A stretch of 64,000 nt of DNA from Streptomyces sp. SDr-06 (GTDB lineage: Bacteria > Actinomycetota > Actinomycetes > Streptomycetales > Streptomycetaceae). Of this stretch, positions 6,933 through 15,839 are shown piece after piece; position 1 is the first letter of the stretch; each line of letters begins with the position of its first letter. The stretch spans positions 828,782 through 892,781 of the forward strand of contig NZ_QOLA01000001.1 of NCBI RefSeq assembly GCF_003324565.1, given 5' to 3'. The position numbers were made by a program, and so were the translations under genes. Below the pieces are notes generated by a model that searched no databases, was not told the origin of the DNA, and saw nothing but the letters and a program-made list of their open reading frames with translations.

Positions 6933-9413
6933 TCAGGCCCGGTCGCCCGCGGGGCGCGGTGGGACCAGGCCATGCCCGACGAGGCGGGGCTCGCGCGCCG
7001 AGACGCCGACGCTCACCTCGCGCGTTCCGGTGCCGAGGACCCAGCGGTGCCGGCCGGGGTCCCACGAGGAGAGGGAGCGGGCGGAGATCCGTACGCTCAC
7101 GTGCCGCGCGCGGCCGGGCCCCAACTCCAGGCGGCGGTAGCCGGCCAGCGCGCGGCGCGCCTGGTCGAGGCGGAGGTCGGGTGAGGGGCCGAGGTAGACC
7201 TGGGCCACCGTGGTGCCGGTGCGGCGGCCCGTGTTGCGGACGGTGAAGCCCACCGCGAGCCCGTCGCCGTCGGGCCGGACGCTCAGGCCCGTGTACGCGA
7301 AGGACGTGTAGGACAGGCCGTGGCCGAAGGGGAAGAGGGGGTTCACGTCCTCGGCGTCGTACCAGCGGTAGCCGACGTGGATGCCCTCGGAGCACTCCTC
7401 GGTGCCGTTCACGCCGGGGTAGCGGCGCGGGTTCCCGGCCATCGGGTGCCGGTCGTCGGAGACGGGGAAGGTCTGGGTGAGCCGGCCGCCGGGGTCGCAG
7501 TCCCCGAACAGGACGGCGGCGGTGGCCTCGGCACCCTCCTGGCCCGGGTAGTACATCTGCAGTACGGCGCCGACGCGGTCCAGCCACGGCATGGTGGTGC
7601 ACGAGGAGGTGTTGAGCACCACCGTGGTGCGGGAGTTGGCGGCGGCCACCGCCTCGATGAGCTCGTTCTGGTGGCCGGGCAGCGCGAGGCCGGTGCGGTC
7701 GGCGCCCTCGGTGGCGTCCTCGTACGCGAACAGCACGACGCTCCGGGCCGCGCGGGCGGCGCGTACGGCCTCGGCGACGTCGGCGGCGCGGGCGGCTCCG
7801 GTGGTGCGGCGCAGCCGGAAGAGCTGGCCCTTGTCTCGGCCCTTCGCGGTGACGGCGAGCCGGTGCGTCCCGGCGGACAGGCGCAGCGTGGCGCGCCGGA
7901 CGGTGAGCCCGTCGGGGGCGGCGCCGACGAGTCCCCCGGCGAAGAACTCGCCGAGGCCGGGGGCGGGCGGGAAGAGTTCGGCGCCGTCGAGGCGCACCTT
8001 GGGCCGGTCGCCGGAGTAGTGGACGCAGAAGGTCCACTCGTCGGCTTCGGTCACGGTGAGCGTGCCGTCGTAGGTCCAGGTGGCGCGGGGTGCGACGGGC
8101 TGCCCCTCGAAGTCGGCGCCGGGGGAGGTCCCGGGGAGGGGTTTGCCGAACAGGTCCTCGCCGAGCGCGTAGTCGACCCGGGCGTCGTCGCCGGCCCGGG
8201 CCCTCAGAGCGTCGAGCGGGCTGTCCGCGTGGACGGGCACGACGTGGGCGCTGCCGCCGCCGCTGACGAACGGGAGGGCTCCGGTGGGCCCGATCACCGC
8301 GATGGCGCGCGCGGCGCGACCGGTGAGGGGGAGGGTGGCGTGCCGGTTGTGGAGCAGGGTGGCCCCCGCCTTGGCGACGTCGAGCGCGAGGCGCGCCCCG
8401 GCCCGCGGGTCGCGGTCGGGCCGGGCGGGAGCGCTCCCGTCGAGCAGCCCGAAGCGGTCCATGACGGACAGGATCCGGCGCACCGAACGGTCGACGAACT
8501 CCTCCGGGACGCTGCCGTCGAGCACGGCCCGCCGCAGGGCGTCGGCGAAATAGTTTCCGCTCGGCATCTCCATGTCGAGCCCGGCGGTGAGGGCCGCGAC
8601 GGTGCTGTGGGCCGCGAACCAGTCGGTCATCACCCAGCCCTCGAAGCCCCAGTCACCGCGCAGGATGTCGCCGAGAATTGGCTTGTTCTCGCAGGCGAAG
8701 ACCCCGTTGACCTTGTTGTAGGCCCCCATCACGGCGCCCGTTCCGGCGGCGACGGCCGCTTCGAAGCCGCGGAGTTCGAGCTCGCGCAGGGCCTGTTCGG
8801 CGATCCGCACGTCGATCGTCATGCGGTCCTTCTCCTGGTTGTTCAGGGCGAGGTGCTTGACGGTGGCGATGAGCCCCTGGCTCTGGATGCCGCGGATCTC
8901 CTCGGCCACCAGGTCGGCGCCGAGCAGCGGGTCCTCGGAGAAGGTCTCGAAGTTGCGTCCGGCGTACGGGGTCCTGATCAGGTTGACCATGGGCGACAGG
9001 AGGACGTCCTGGCCGAGTGCGCGGCCCTCGCGGCCGATCACCTCACCGTACGCGCGGGCCAGCGCGGGGTCGAAGGCGGAGGCGAGCAGCACGGGGGCGG
9101 GCAGGGCGGTCGCGTGCGCGGTGACCCGGACACCGGCCGGTCCGTCGGCGAGTCTGAGCGGGGGGATCCCCAGGCGCGGCACCCCGGGGACGTAACCGGC
9201 CTGGCCGAGGCCGCGGGGATCGTCGGCGCCGTGCAGCAGGCCGATCTTCTCGTCCAGCGTGAGACGGGCGAGCAGGGCTTCCACCCGGCGCGGGACCGGG
9301 GCCGAGGGAAGGGCGCGGGCGGGTGCGGCCAGGGTCCCGGTCGCGGCCGCCGCGACCATGGCGGCGCCGCCGAGCAGACGCAGGGCTGACCTTCGGGACA
9401 CGGTCTCGGACAT
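6933..9413 (-). CDS. Secreted GH3 beta-glucosidase with PA14 insertion and fibronectin-III-like domain
   Basis: 826 residues with a twin-arginine signal (SRRSALRLLGGAAM, residues 6-19) and an Ala-rich h-region. The (beta/alpha)8 domain carries VKHLALNNQE and the nucleophile D264 in VMTDWFAAHS. The second domain contains EDATEGADRTGLALPG, where the acid/base Glu is expected. Between them is a PA14-like insert (about residues 440-560) with TWTYDGTLTVTEADEWTFCV and SAGTHRLAVTAKG. A fibronectin-III-like end follows. The enzyme probably hydrolyses beta-linked glucosides or plant glycosides outside the cell. The ATG at 9413 has AAAGGAG 9 nt upstream. A strong promoter lies at 9550-9578. PA14 inserts can reshape substrate choice, so specificity is not certain. 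Confidence 0.92.
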   Translation of the reverse strand: MSETVSRRSALRLLGGAAMVAAAATGTLAAPARALPSAPVPRRVEALLARLTLDEKIGLLHGADDPRGLGQAGYVPGVPRLGIPPLRLADGPAGVRVTAHATALPAPVLLASAFDPALARAYGEVIGREGRALGQDVLLSPMVNLIRTPYAGRNFETFSEDPLLGADLVAEEIRGIQSQGLIATVKHLALNNQEKDRMTIDVRIAEQALRELELRGFEAAVAAGTGAVMGAYNKVNGVFACENKPILGDILRGDWGFEGWVMTDWFAAHSTVAALTAGLDMEMPSGNYFADALRRAVLDGSVPEEFVDRSVRRILSVMDRFGLLDGSAPARPDRDPRAGARLALDVAKAGATLLHNRHATLPLTGRAARAIAVIGPTGALPFVSGGGSAHVVPVHADSPLDALRARAGDDARVDYALGEDLFGKPLPGTSPGADFEGQPVAPRATWTYDGTLTVTEADEWTFCVHYSGDRPKVRLDGAELFPPAPGLGEFFAGGLVGAAPDGLTVRRATLRLSAGTHRLAVTAKGRDKGQLFRLRRTTGAARAADVAEAVRAARAARSVVLFAYEDATEGADRTGLALPGHQNELIEAVAAANSRTTVVLNTSSCTTMPWLDRVGAVLQMYYPGQEGAEATAAVLFGDCDPGGRLTQTFPVSDDRHPMAGNPRRYPGVNGTEECSEGIHVGYRWYDAEDVNPLFPFGHGLSYTSFAYTGLSVRPDGDGLAVGFTVRNTGRRTGTTVAQVYLGPSPDLRLDQARRALAGYRRLELGPGRARHVSVRISARSLSSWDPGRHRWVLGTGTREVSVGVSAREPRLVGHGLVPPRPAGDRA
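8426..8439. promoter_or_regulatory. CebR-like palindrome inside the GH3 gene
   Basis: CGGGAGCGCTCCCG is a perfect 14-bp palindrome and differs from the known CebR box TGGGAGCGCTCCCA only at the two outermost bases. It lies within the GH3 coding sequence. Chance occurrence in GC-rich DNA is possible. Confidence 0.3.
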
Positions 9414-9529
9414 GGACCGACACTCCTTTGTGTGCGGGCACGACGTGGTGGACCGCGGCACAGCAGGCGGCGGGCCGGCGTTCGACCTGTGAACGCACTA
9501 TGCGTCACGACCGAGTTGACAACCCGTCA

Positions 9530-9578
9530 GGCGCCACGAGGCGCCGGGAAACGTAGGACCGTCCGGTGGAAGAGTCAA
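9530..9578 (-). promoter_or_regulatory. Promoter of the GH3 gene with adjacent repeated GGCGCC
   Basis: Read on the minus strand, a -35 TTGACT (9573-9578) and a -10 TACGTT (9550-9555) are separated by exactly 17 bp. The expected transcription start, near 9543, falls between two GGCGCC blocks (9530-9535 and 9540-9545) that could bind a repressor. The 5' leader would be about 130 nt. Confidence 0.6.
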
Positions 9579-9610
9579 GGAAAGGGGCAGGGCAGCTGTC
9601 GGGACATGGA

Positions 9611-9642
9611 GAAGGCGCCCCGGCCGTTGCCGGAGCGCCTTC
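9611..9642 (-). terminator. Terminator downstream of the DUF4442 gene
   Basis: GAAGGCGC (9611-9618) pairs with GCGCCTTC (9635-9642), with an inner CCGGC/GCCGG stem. It lies 28 bp past the stop of the DUF4442 gene. Confidence 0.6.
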
Positions 9643-9669
9643 GGGTTCCGTAGCCCGCGCTGGTGGCGG

Positions 9670-10122
9670 TCAGGAGTGGGGACGCAGGGTCCACACCACG
9701 GTCATCTCGCCCGTCACCGCGCCGTCCGCGCGCTGGATCTCGATGAACACCGGGAACTCGGGGCGCTGCCCCGCGTCGAGCTCGGCCACGACGTCGGCGA
9801 TCGGGCGGCCCAGGGTCGCGGTCGCGGTGACGACGCCCATGGCGAGCTTCTTGTAGCCGATCTCGGCCTTCACGGCGAGCGGCACGGCGCGGTTCATCTG
9901 GTCGCCGAAGGCGGCGATGACGATGGCGCCACTGGCGGACTCGGCGAGCGTGAACATCGCGCCGGCGTGCGGACCGCCCACGTGGTTGTGGTACGCGGCC
10001 TGGTCCGGCAGCCGCACCACGGCCCGCTCGGGGGTGGTCTCCAGGAATTCGAGGTCGAGGGTGCGGGCCATGGGGACGGTCGCGGTGAGCATCTCGCCCA
10101 CGGTCATCTGATCAGCGCTCAT
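9670..10122 (-). CDS. DUF4442/hotdog-fold thioesterase-like protein
   Basis: 150 residues with the hotdog helix segment NHVGGPHAGAMFTLAESASGAIV (residues 46-68), characteristic of DUF4442 and PaaI-like acyl-CoA thioesterases, and C-terminal strands VFIEIQRADGAVTGEMTVVW. Likely hydrolyses or binds acyl-CoA; the substrate is unknown. The ATG at 10122 is preceded by sequence without a strong Shine-Dalgarno. A hairpin 28 bp past the stop should end transcription. Monocistronic between two plus-strand regions. Confidence 0.82.
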   Translation of the reverse strand: MSADQMTVGEMLTATVPMARTLDLEFLETTPERAVVRLPDQAAYHNHVGGPHAGAMFTLAESASGAIVIAAFGDQMNRAVPLAVKAEIGYKKLAMGVVTATATLGRPIADVVAELDAGQRPEFPVFIEIQRADGAVTGEMTVVWTLRPHS

Positions 10123-10215
10123 GACGTGATGTTACCCATGAGTAGCGACCGTTGGCCATCCCCTGCCGGGGGCGGCCGTAGCAGGAGCACCGGGGCACCT
10201 CTATGGTTACTGGCC

Positions 10216-11268
10216 ATGTGGCCAGGACAGCAGCCGCCCGGGGGCGAGCAGAACCCGCAGGATCCGAATCAGAACCCGTACCAGCAGCCGGGGTACCAGC
10301 AGCCGAATCCCTACCAGCAGCCGGGGCAGCAGCCCTCGCAGCCCGGGTATCCGCCGCAGGGTTACCAGACGCCCAACCCGTACCAGCAGCCGACGGTGCC
10401 GCAGTACCCGGTGGGGAGCCCGCTCGGGGCGCCGCAGCCGCCGGACAGCCCGGACGACAAGAACAAGAAGAAGACCACCCTCATCGCCATCATCGCGGCC
10501 ACCGCCGTGGTCGTGGCCGCCGCCGTGACCGGCGTGCTGGTCCTCAAGGACGACGGCAAGAGCACCAACCAGGCCGACAAGGACAAGAAGTCGCCGTCGG
10601 CGCAGGCCTCCGGCTCGGACGCGCCGTCCTCCCCGGCCCCCAACCCGCGGGGCGCGGGCACCCAGGTCCAGCCGGTCATCGCGGGCTGGAAGGTCGTGGT
10701 GAACCCGACCAAGGGCGACGCCTTCGACGTGCCGCCGGACTGGGAGGTCGACAGCCCCGGCATGAGCGTGGGCTGGTCCGACAAGGCCGACCCCAACGGG
10801 TTCGGCGGCATGATGATGTCCGCCCCCGCGTACTACAAGTCCAAGTGGTGCACCGCCAAGAACTCCAGCGGCCGCGACGAGAACACCGCGCTGGCCAGCG
10901 TCGGGACCAAGGGTGCCAACGGCGCCAAGTCCACCGACGACGCCGCCGAGCAGGCCGACGACTGGCTGTACTACGCCTACACCCAGCCGGACAAGAACCA
11001 CATCACCTCCGAGAAGCCGGTCCCCTACACCACCAAGTCCGGCCTCCAGGGCAGTGTGGTGCGCGCGAAGACGACGGGCGTGAAGAAGACGGACAAGTGC
11101 TCCACCGAGGGCCAGTCCGTGCTGTTCGGCTTCAAGACCGCCAAGGGCGACCTCGCCGCCTGGAGCTTCATCGCCAACACCGGCGTGCCCGACGCGGTCC
11201 CCGAGGACACCATCCAGAAGATCCTCAGCACCATCCGTCTGGTGCCGGTCACCGGCTCCGGTTCCTGA
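10216..11268 (+). CDS. Membrane-anchored protein with Pro/Gln-rich cytoplasmic tail
   Basis: 350 residues. Residues 1-80 are a repetitive, disordered tail built from YQQP/NPYQQP units. A single membrane helix spans about 88-110 (TTLIAIIAATAVVVAAAVTG) after a KNKKK stop-transfer cluster, so the tail is cytoplasmic and the 240-residue remainder extracellular. The outer part starts with a Lys/Ser/Pro-rich linker and then a compact domain with several cysteines (WCTAKNSS, KTDKCSTEG). The start is an ATG at 10216. No enzymatic motif is recognisable. Streptomyces encode many proteins of this layout, some in cell-envelope sensing; function here is unknown. Confidence 0.75.
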   Translation: MWPGQQPPGGEQNPQDPNQNPYQQPGYQQPNPYQQPGQQPSQPGYPPQGYQTPNPYQQPTVPQYPVGSPLGAPQPPDSPDDKNKKKTTLIAIIAATAVVVAAAVTGVLVLKDDGKSTNQADKDKKSPSAQASGSDAPSSPAPNPRGAGTQVQPVIAGWKVVVNPTKGDAFDVPPDWEVDSPGMSVGWSDKADPNGFGGMMMSAPAYYKSKWCTAKNSSGRDENTALASVGTKGANGAKSTDDAAEQADDWLYYAYTQPDKNHITSEKPVPYTTKSGLQGSVVRAKTTGVKKTDKCSTEGQSVLFGFKTAKGDLAAWSFIANTGVPDAVPEDTIQKILSTIRLVPVTGSGS

Positions 11269-11345
11269 CGGAGCCGGGGGCCCGGGCGCGAGCCGGGGCC
11301 ACAAACGGTTTGGCGCCACGGGGTGGCGGCGGCGATAGTCCCTGA

Positions 11346-12644
11346 GTGACCTCCGCCGCCATCCCCTCGCCCGCGCGCCGCCCCTCCTGGGCGGGCCGCA
11401 ACTACACCCTGCTGACCGCGGCCGCGGTGGTGACGAACCTGGGCAGCCAGGGCGCGCTGATCGCCGCCGCGTTCGCGGTGCTGCAGTCCGGCGGCAGCGG
11501 CGGCGACGTGGGTCTGGTCGCGGCGGCCCGCACCGTGCCGCTCGTCCTGTTCCTCCTGGTCGGCGGCGCACTCGCCGACCGGCTGCCGCGGCACCGGGTG
11601 ATGGTCGCCGCCAACACCCTCAACTTCCTTTCCCAGGGCGCCTTCGCGCTCCTGGTCCTGACCGGCGATGCCCGGCTCTGGCAGATGATGGCGCTGACCG
11701 CGCTCGGCGGCGTCGGCCAGGCCTTCTTCGGTCCGGCCTCCGAGGGCATGCTGATGTCCAGCGTGAGCGGCCCGGAGGCGGGCCGCGCCTTCGCGCTCTA
11801 CCGGATGGCGATGCACGGCGCGGGCATCGGCGGGGCCGCCCTCGGCGGTGCGCTGATCGCCGTGTTCGGCGCGGGCTGGGTGCTCGCCATCGACGCGGCG
11901 GCCTTCGCGGTGGCGGGCGCGCTGCGCGCCTTCCTCGACGTCGCCCACATACCGGCGCGCGAGGCCGGAGGGGGCCTGGTCTCCGATCTCCGCGACGGCT
12001 GGCGGGAGTTCGTCTCGCGGCCCTGGCTGTGGGCGATCGTGGTGCAGTTCGCGGTGGTCAACGCCGTGGTCGCGGCGGCCGAGGCGGTGTACGGGCCGCT
12101 GGTGGCCCGCGACGAGCTGGGCGGGCCGGGACCCTGGGGGATCGCGCTCGCCGCGTTCGGCGTCGGCACCGTCGCGGGCGCGCTCCTGATGACGCGCTGG
12201 AAGCCCCGCCGCCTGCTGCTCGCGGGCACCCTGTGCGTCTTCCCGCTGGCCCTGCCGTCGGCGGCGCTCGCGGTGCCGCTGCCGGTGGCCGCGCTCTCGG
12301 CGGTCATGCTCCTGACGGGCGTCTCGATCGAGGTCTTCGGCGTCTCCTGGATGACCGCCCTCAACCAGGAGATCCCGGAGGAGAAGCTCTCGCGCGTCTC
12401 CGCCTACGACTGGCTGGGCTCGATCGCCATGGTGCCGCTGGCCACCGCGCTGGCCGGCCCGGCCGAGAGCGCGGTCGGCCGCACGTCCGCGCTGTGGTGC
12501 TGCTCGGCACTGATCGTGCTGCTCACCGCCGCGGTGCTGTGTGTGCCCGGCGTACGCCGTCTGACCCGGCGCACCGAGGCGGTGGCCGCGCGCGGCAGCG
12601 GGGTGTCAGCCGATGCTGAAGGCGCCGTCGGGCGGCTCGGGTGA
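11346..12644 (+). CDS. MFS transporter (DHA3-like)
   Basis: 432 residues with twelve predicted helices. The loop between helices 2 and 3 carries GGALADRLPRHRVM, the MFS motif A, and helix 5 includes MHGAGIGGAALGGALIAVFG. The fold resembles enterobactin- and macrolide-type exporters of the MFS_3 group, so drug or siderophore efflux is a reasonable guess. Translation probably starts at the GTG at 11346. The last 39 bp overlap the 3' end of the convergent spermidine-synthase-like gene. Confidence 0.88.
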   Translation: MTSAAIPSPARRPSWAGRNYTLLTAAAVVTNLGSQGALIAAAFAVLQSGGSGGDVGLVAAARTVPLVLFLLVGGALADRLPRHRVMVAANTLNFLSQGAFALLVLTGDARLWQMMALTALGGVGQAFFGPASEGMLMSSVSGPEAGRAFALYRMAMHGAGIGGAALGGALIAVFGAGWVLAIDAAAFAVAGALRAFLDVAHIPAREAGGGLVSDLRDGWREFVSRPWLWAIVVQFAVVNAVVAAAEAVYGPLVARDELGGPGPWGIALAAFGVGTVAGALLMTRWKPRRLLLAGTLCVFPLALPSAALAVPLPVAALSAVMLLTGVSIEVFGVSWMTALNQEIPEEKLSRVSAYDWLGSIAMVPLATALAGPAESAVGRTSALWCCSALIVLLTAAVLCVPGVRRLTRRTEAVAARGSGVSADAEGAVGRLG

Positions 12645-13466
12645 GGGCCGCGCGTCCGCGTCGCCGACCGGCTCGGCGTCCTTGACGAAGCGGCGCAGCG
12701 CGTCGCCGTGCTCGACCCGCGCCGGGAAGGCGTCGCCCGCAGTGCGCCGGGCCAGCGCGCCGACGTCCAGCGGGTGGTCCGAGGCGAGCAGCACCGCGTT
12801 CCCGAAGCGCCGCCCACGCAGCACGGACGGCTCGGCGATGAGCGCGACCTCCGCGAACACGGCCTGGAACGTGGCGAGTTGGGACCGCAGGAACGCGAAG
12901 GGCGCGCCGTCCGCGAGGTTCGCCGCGTAGACACCGCCGGGTTTCAGGACCCGCCGGGCGACCCGGGCGTACTCGATCGAGGTGAGGTGCGCGGGCACGC
13001 GTGAGCCCCCGAAGACGTCCGCGACGAGCAGGTCCACCGAGGCTGCGGGCGCTCCTTCGGCCCAGGCCCGGGCATCCGCCGCGTGCACGGCGATCCCGCA
13101 GTTCCCGGGCACCGGCAGGTGTTCCCGGACGAGTTGGACCAGCGCGCGGTCGGCGTCCACCACGTCCTGGCGGGAGCCGGGCCGCGTCGCCGCCACATAG
13201 CGGGGCAGGGTGAGCGCGCCGCCGCCGAGGTGCAGCACGTCGAGCGGGGCGCCCTCGTCGGCCGCGCAGTCCACGACATGGGCGAGCCTGCGGGCGTACT
13301 CGAACTCGATGTACGTCGGGTCGTCGAGGTCCACGTAGGACTGCGGGGCGCCGTCCACGGTCAGCAGCCAGGCCCGCTCGCGGTCGATGTCGGGCAGCAG
13401 CTTGGCGGTGCCCCAGTCGACCTCCCGGACGACGGGTATCGGCTCGGCGTGCTGGTCGTCGTTCAC
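12606..13466 (-). CDS. Spermidine-synthase-like methyltransferase-fold protein
   Basis: 286 residues. The Rossmann core has VLHLGGGALTLPRYVAATRPG as the nucleotide loop, VDADRALVQLVREHLP as the second acidic strand and ADVFGGSRVPAHLTS near the active site. This matches aminopropyltransferase/spermidine-synthase-like proteins. Typical polyamine-site residues are not clearly present, so true spermidine synthesis is uncertain. The start is an ATG at 13466 (NDDQHAEPIP). Its 3' end overlaps that of the MFS gene by 39 bp. Confidence 0.8.
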   Translation of the reverse strand: MNDDQHAEPIPVVREVDWGTAKLLPDIDRERAWLLTVDGAPQSYVDLDDPTYIEFEYARRLAHVVDCAADEGAPLDVLHLGGGALTLPRYVAATRPGSRQDVVDADRALVQLVREHLPVPGNCGIAVHAADARAWAEGAPAASVDLLVADVFGGSRVPAHLTSIEYARVARRVLKPGGVYAANLADGAPFAFLRSQLATFQAVFAEVALIAEPSVLRGRRFGNAVLLASDHPLDVGALARRTAGDAFPARVEHGDALRRFVKDAEPVGDADARPSPEPPDGAFSIG

Positions 13467-13568
13467 GGTCCCATTGTGCGCCCGCGGCCGGCTCCGGGCT
13501 GCCGGCCGCGGCGGGGGCGACGGCCGAAGCGGCGCCGCACCGTGGCCCGGGAAGCGGCGAGCGCCAAC

Positions 13569-13604
13569 GGCCCGCCTCTCCCCGGGTGGTGGGAGAGGCG
13601 GGCC
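13569..13604 (-). terminator. Terminator of tuf3
   Basis: A perfect 14-bp stem (GGCCCGCCTCTCCC at 13569-13582, GGGAGAGGCGGGCC at 13591-13604) with an 8-nt loop begins 6 bp after the tuf3 stop codon. Confidence 0.85.
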
Positions 13605-13610
13605 GGCCGG

Positions 13611-14780
13611 TCACAGGACCGAGGTGACCGTGCCGGCGCCGATGGTGCGGCCGCCCTCGCGGATGGCGAAGCCGAGGCCCGGCTCCAGGGGCGTGTCGCG
13701 GCCCAGCTCGACGGTCATGGTGACCCGGTCGCCGGGCCGCGCGACGGCCGCCTCACCGAGGTCGACGTCACCGACCACGTCCGCGGTGCGGAGGTAGAAC
13801 TGCGGCCGGTAGCCGGTCGATATCGGCGTGGAGCGGCCGCCCTCGCGCGTGGAGAGGACGTACACCTGGGCGGTGAACCTCCGGCTCGGCGTCACGCTGC
13901 CCGGCTCGGCGACCACGTGCCCGCGGCGGACCGCGTCACGTGGCACCCCGCGCAGCAGCAGCGCCACGTTGTCGCCGGCCTGCGCCGACTCCATGGGCTT
14001 GCCGAAGGTCTCCAGGCCGGTGACCACCGACTCGACGTCCGCGCCCAGCACCTGGACCCGGTCGCCGACCCGCACGGTGCCGCGCTCGACCGCTCCGGTG
14101 ACGACGGTGCCGCGGCCCGTGATGGTGAGCACGTTCTCGACCGGCAGCAGGAACGGCGCGTCCACGTACCGCTCGGGCATCGGCACATAGGTGTCCACGG
14201 CGTCGAGCAGCGCGCCGATCGCCTCGGTCCACCGCGGCTCGCCCTCCAGGGCCTTGAGCCCGGAGACCCGGACCACGGGCACGCTGTCGCCCCCGTAGCC
14301 GTGCGCGGAGAGCAGCTCGCGCACCTCCAGCTCGACCAGGTCCGCCAGCTCCTCGTCACCGACGTCGGCCTTGTTGAGCGCGACGACGATGTGGTTCACG
14401 CCCACCTGCCGGGCGAGCAGGACGTGCTCGGCGGTCTGCGGCATGATCCCGTCCAGCGCGGAGACGACGAGGATCGCCCCGTCGAGCTGGGCCGCGCCGG
14501 TGACCATGTTCTTGACGTAGTCGGCGTGACCCGGCATGTCGACGTGCGCGTAGTGGCGGGTGTCGGTCTCGTACTCGACGTGCGCGATGTTGATGGTGAT
14601 GCCGCGGGCGGCCTCCTCCGGGGCCCGGTCGATCCGGTCGAACGGCACGAACGTGCCGCTGCCGCGCTCGGCGAGCACTTTGGTGATGGCGGCGGTCAGG
14701 GTCGTCTTGCCGTGGTCGACATGGCCCATGGTGCCGATGTTGAGGTGGGGCTTGGTGCGTACGTATGCCGTCTTGGGCAT
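13611..14780 (-). CDS. tuf3: Divergent elongation factor Tu (Tuf3-type)
   Basis: 389 residues, the full EF-Tu length. P-loop GHVDHGKT at 19-26, switch I RGITI at 60-64, D-x-P-G-H at 81-85 and NKAD at 136-139 are intact, so GTP binding and hydrolysis (H85) should work. It differs from standard EF-Tu at otherwise conserved sites: DCPGH is DMPGH (M82), RGITISIAHVEYQT is [14 protein letters not shown], and the SAL guanine-specificity motif is SGL (173-175). Streptomyces carry such a third, divergent tuf gene besides tuf1; stringent-response control has been reported for it. It stands alone, not beside fusA or rps genes, with its own strong terminator. A specialised EF-Tu for stress or antibiotic conditions is inferred. 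Confidence 0.9.
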   Translation of the reverse strand: MPKTAYVRTKPHLNIGTMGHVDHGKTTLTAAITKVLAERGSGTFVPFDRIDRAPEEAARGITINIAHVEYETDTRHYAHVDMPGHADYVKNMVTGAAQLDGAILVVSALDGIMPQTAEHVLLARQVGVNHIVVALNKADVGDEELADLVELEVRELLSAHGYGGDSVPVVRVSGLKALEGEPRWTEAIGALLDAVDTYVPMPERYVDAPFLLPVENVLTITGRGTVVTGAVERGTVRVGDRVQVLGADVESVVTGLETFGKPMESAQAGDNVALLLRGVPRDAVRRGHVVAEPGSVTPSRRFTAQVYVLSTREGGRSTPISTGYRPQFYLRTADVVGDVDLGEAAVARPGDRVTMTVELGRDTPLEPGLGFAIREGGRTIGAGTVTSVL

Positions 14781-14876
14781 GGCTGAATGTCCCTCGCGTG
14801 GTCGCGGAGCTGAGCTGGGACCCCTGCGTCGGGCCGACCCTCCCCGTGCGGGGTCCGCCGGACTGTCCGGGAAGGG

Positions 14877-15008
14877 TCAGCCTCGGGCGCCGCCGAAGGG
14901 CGCCGCGGCCGTGAGTGCGTCGGCCGCTGTGAGGACGGCAGCCTTCGGCGCGTCCGCGACTGCGGACGGCGCTGCGGGGAAGGCGTACCTGGACATGTCG
15001 CCGATCAT
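14877..15008 (-). CDS. Possible small peptide or leader ORF upstream of tuf3
   Basis: A 43-codon frame (ATG at 15008, TGA at 14877-14879) lies 96 bp upstream of tuf3 on the same strand. Third positions are nearly all G or C, as in real genes here. The peptide is Ala-rich, begins MIGDMSRYAF and ends APFGGARG. No properly spaced Shine-Dalgarno is seen before either Met. Between it and tuf3 lie hairpins (CCCC-GTGC-GGGG near 14842-14853, and a CCGGAC/GTCCGG pair near 14858-14869), an arrangement that could suit a leader peptide. It may be coincidental. Confidence 0.25.
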   Translation of the reverse strand: MIGDMSRYAFPAAPSAVADAPKAAVLTAADALTAAAPFGGARG

Positions 15009-15134
15009 CCCCGTCGGCCGCGGGCGCGTCGAATGGTTTTCGGCGGGCGGAAGTTGGCGGCGGCCCGGTGCGCACGGGGCCCCGCCGCGCCCCCGTTACG
15101 GCGATCACATCACCGCGTCGGTTAGTCTCCCCGG

Positions 15135-15839
15135 ATGCTCGACCCCGCCGTCCGCCCGTCCCCCGGCCTCGCCGCCCGCTGCACGCGAGCCGTACTCTCG
15201 CCCTGGGCGCGGCTCGCGCTGCTCGTGGTGGTGCTCGCGGCCGCCGGGACCGCCGTGCTGGTGCTCCAGCCGCAGCGGCTGCTCGCCGACGGCTGGCCGC
15301 CGCAGGTGGGCGGGGCCGGGGCGGTGGCGCTCTTCGCGGTGGCGTACGGGCTGTGCACGGCGGCGTTCGTGCCGCGCCCGATCCTCAATCTGGCCGCCGG
15401 GGCCCTCTTCGCCACCTCGGCCGGGCTGGTGTCCTCGCTCGCGGGCACGGTGCTCGGGGCGGGCATCTCCTTCGGGCTCGGCCGGGTGCTCGGGCAGGAC
15501 GCGCTGCGGCCCCTGCTGCGCGGGCGCTGGCTGAAGGCCGCGGACGGCCAGCTGTCGCGGCACGGCTTCCGCTCGATGATGGCGATCCGGCTGTTCCCCG
15601 GGGTGCCCTTCGCCGCCGCCAACTACTGCGCGGCGGTCTCGCGCATGGGGTGGGCGCCGTTCCTGCTCGCGACGGGCCTCGGTTCGGTGCCCAACACCCT
15701 CGCGTACGTGGTCGCGGGCAGCACCGCCTCGTCGCCCACCTCACCCGCCTTCCTGATCTCGATGGGCTTCATCGTGCTGAGCGGGGCCGCGGCCGCCGTG
15801 GTGGCCTGGCGCAAGCGGCACCGGCTGCGGGCGCGGTAG
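15135..15839 (+). CDS. VTT-domain membrane protein (TVP38/TMEM64 family)
   Basis: 234 residues with five to six hydrophobic segments. The VTT core includes FVPRPILNLAAGALFATSAGLV and the paired motif FRSMMAIRLFPGVPFAAANYCAAVSRM. The C-terminus is a short basic tail. Related to DedA proteins, it is probably a membrane lipid transporter or scramblase. The ATG at 15135 is the first in frame. The 126 bp between this gene and the small frame upstream of tuf3 hold no further gene. Confidence 0.85.
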   Translation: MLDPAVRPSPGLAARCTRAVLSPWARLALLVVVLAAAGTAVLVLQPQRLLADGWPPQVGGAGAVALFAVAYGLCTAAFVPRPILNLAAGALFATSAGLVSSLAGTVLGAGISFGLGRVLGQDALRPLLRGRWLKAADGQLSRHGFRSMMAIRLFPGVPFAAANYCAAVSRMGWAPFLLATGLGSVPNTLAYVVAGSTASSPTSPAFLISMGFIVLSGAAAAVVAWRKRHRLRAR

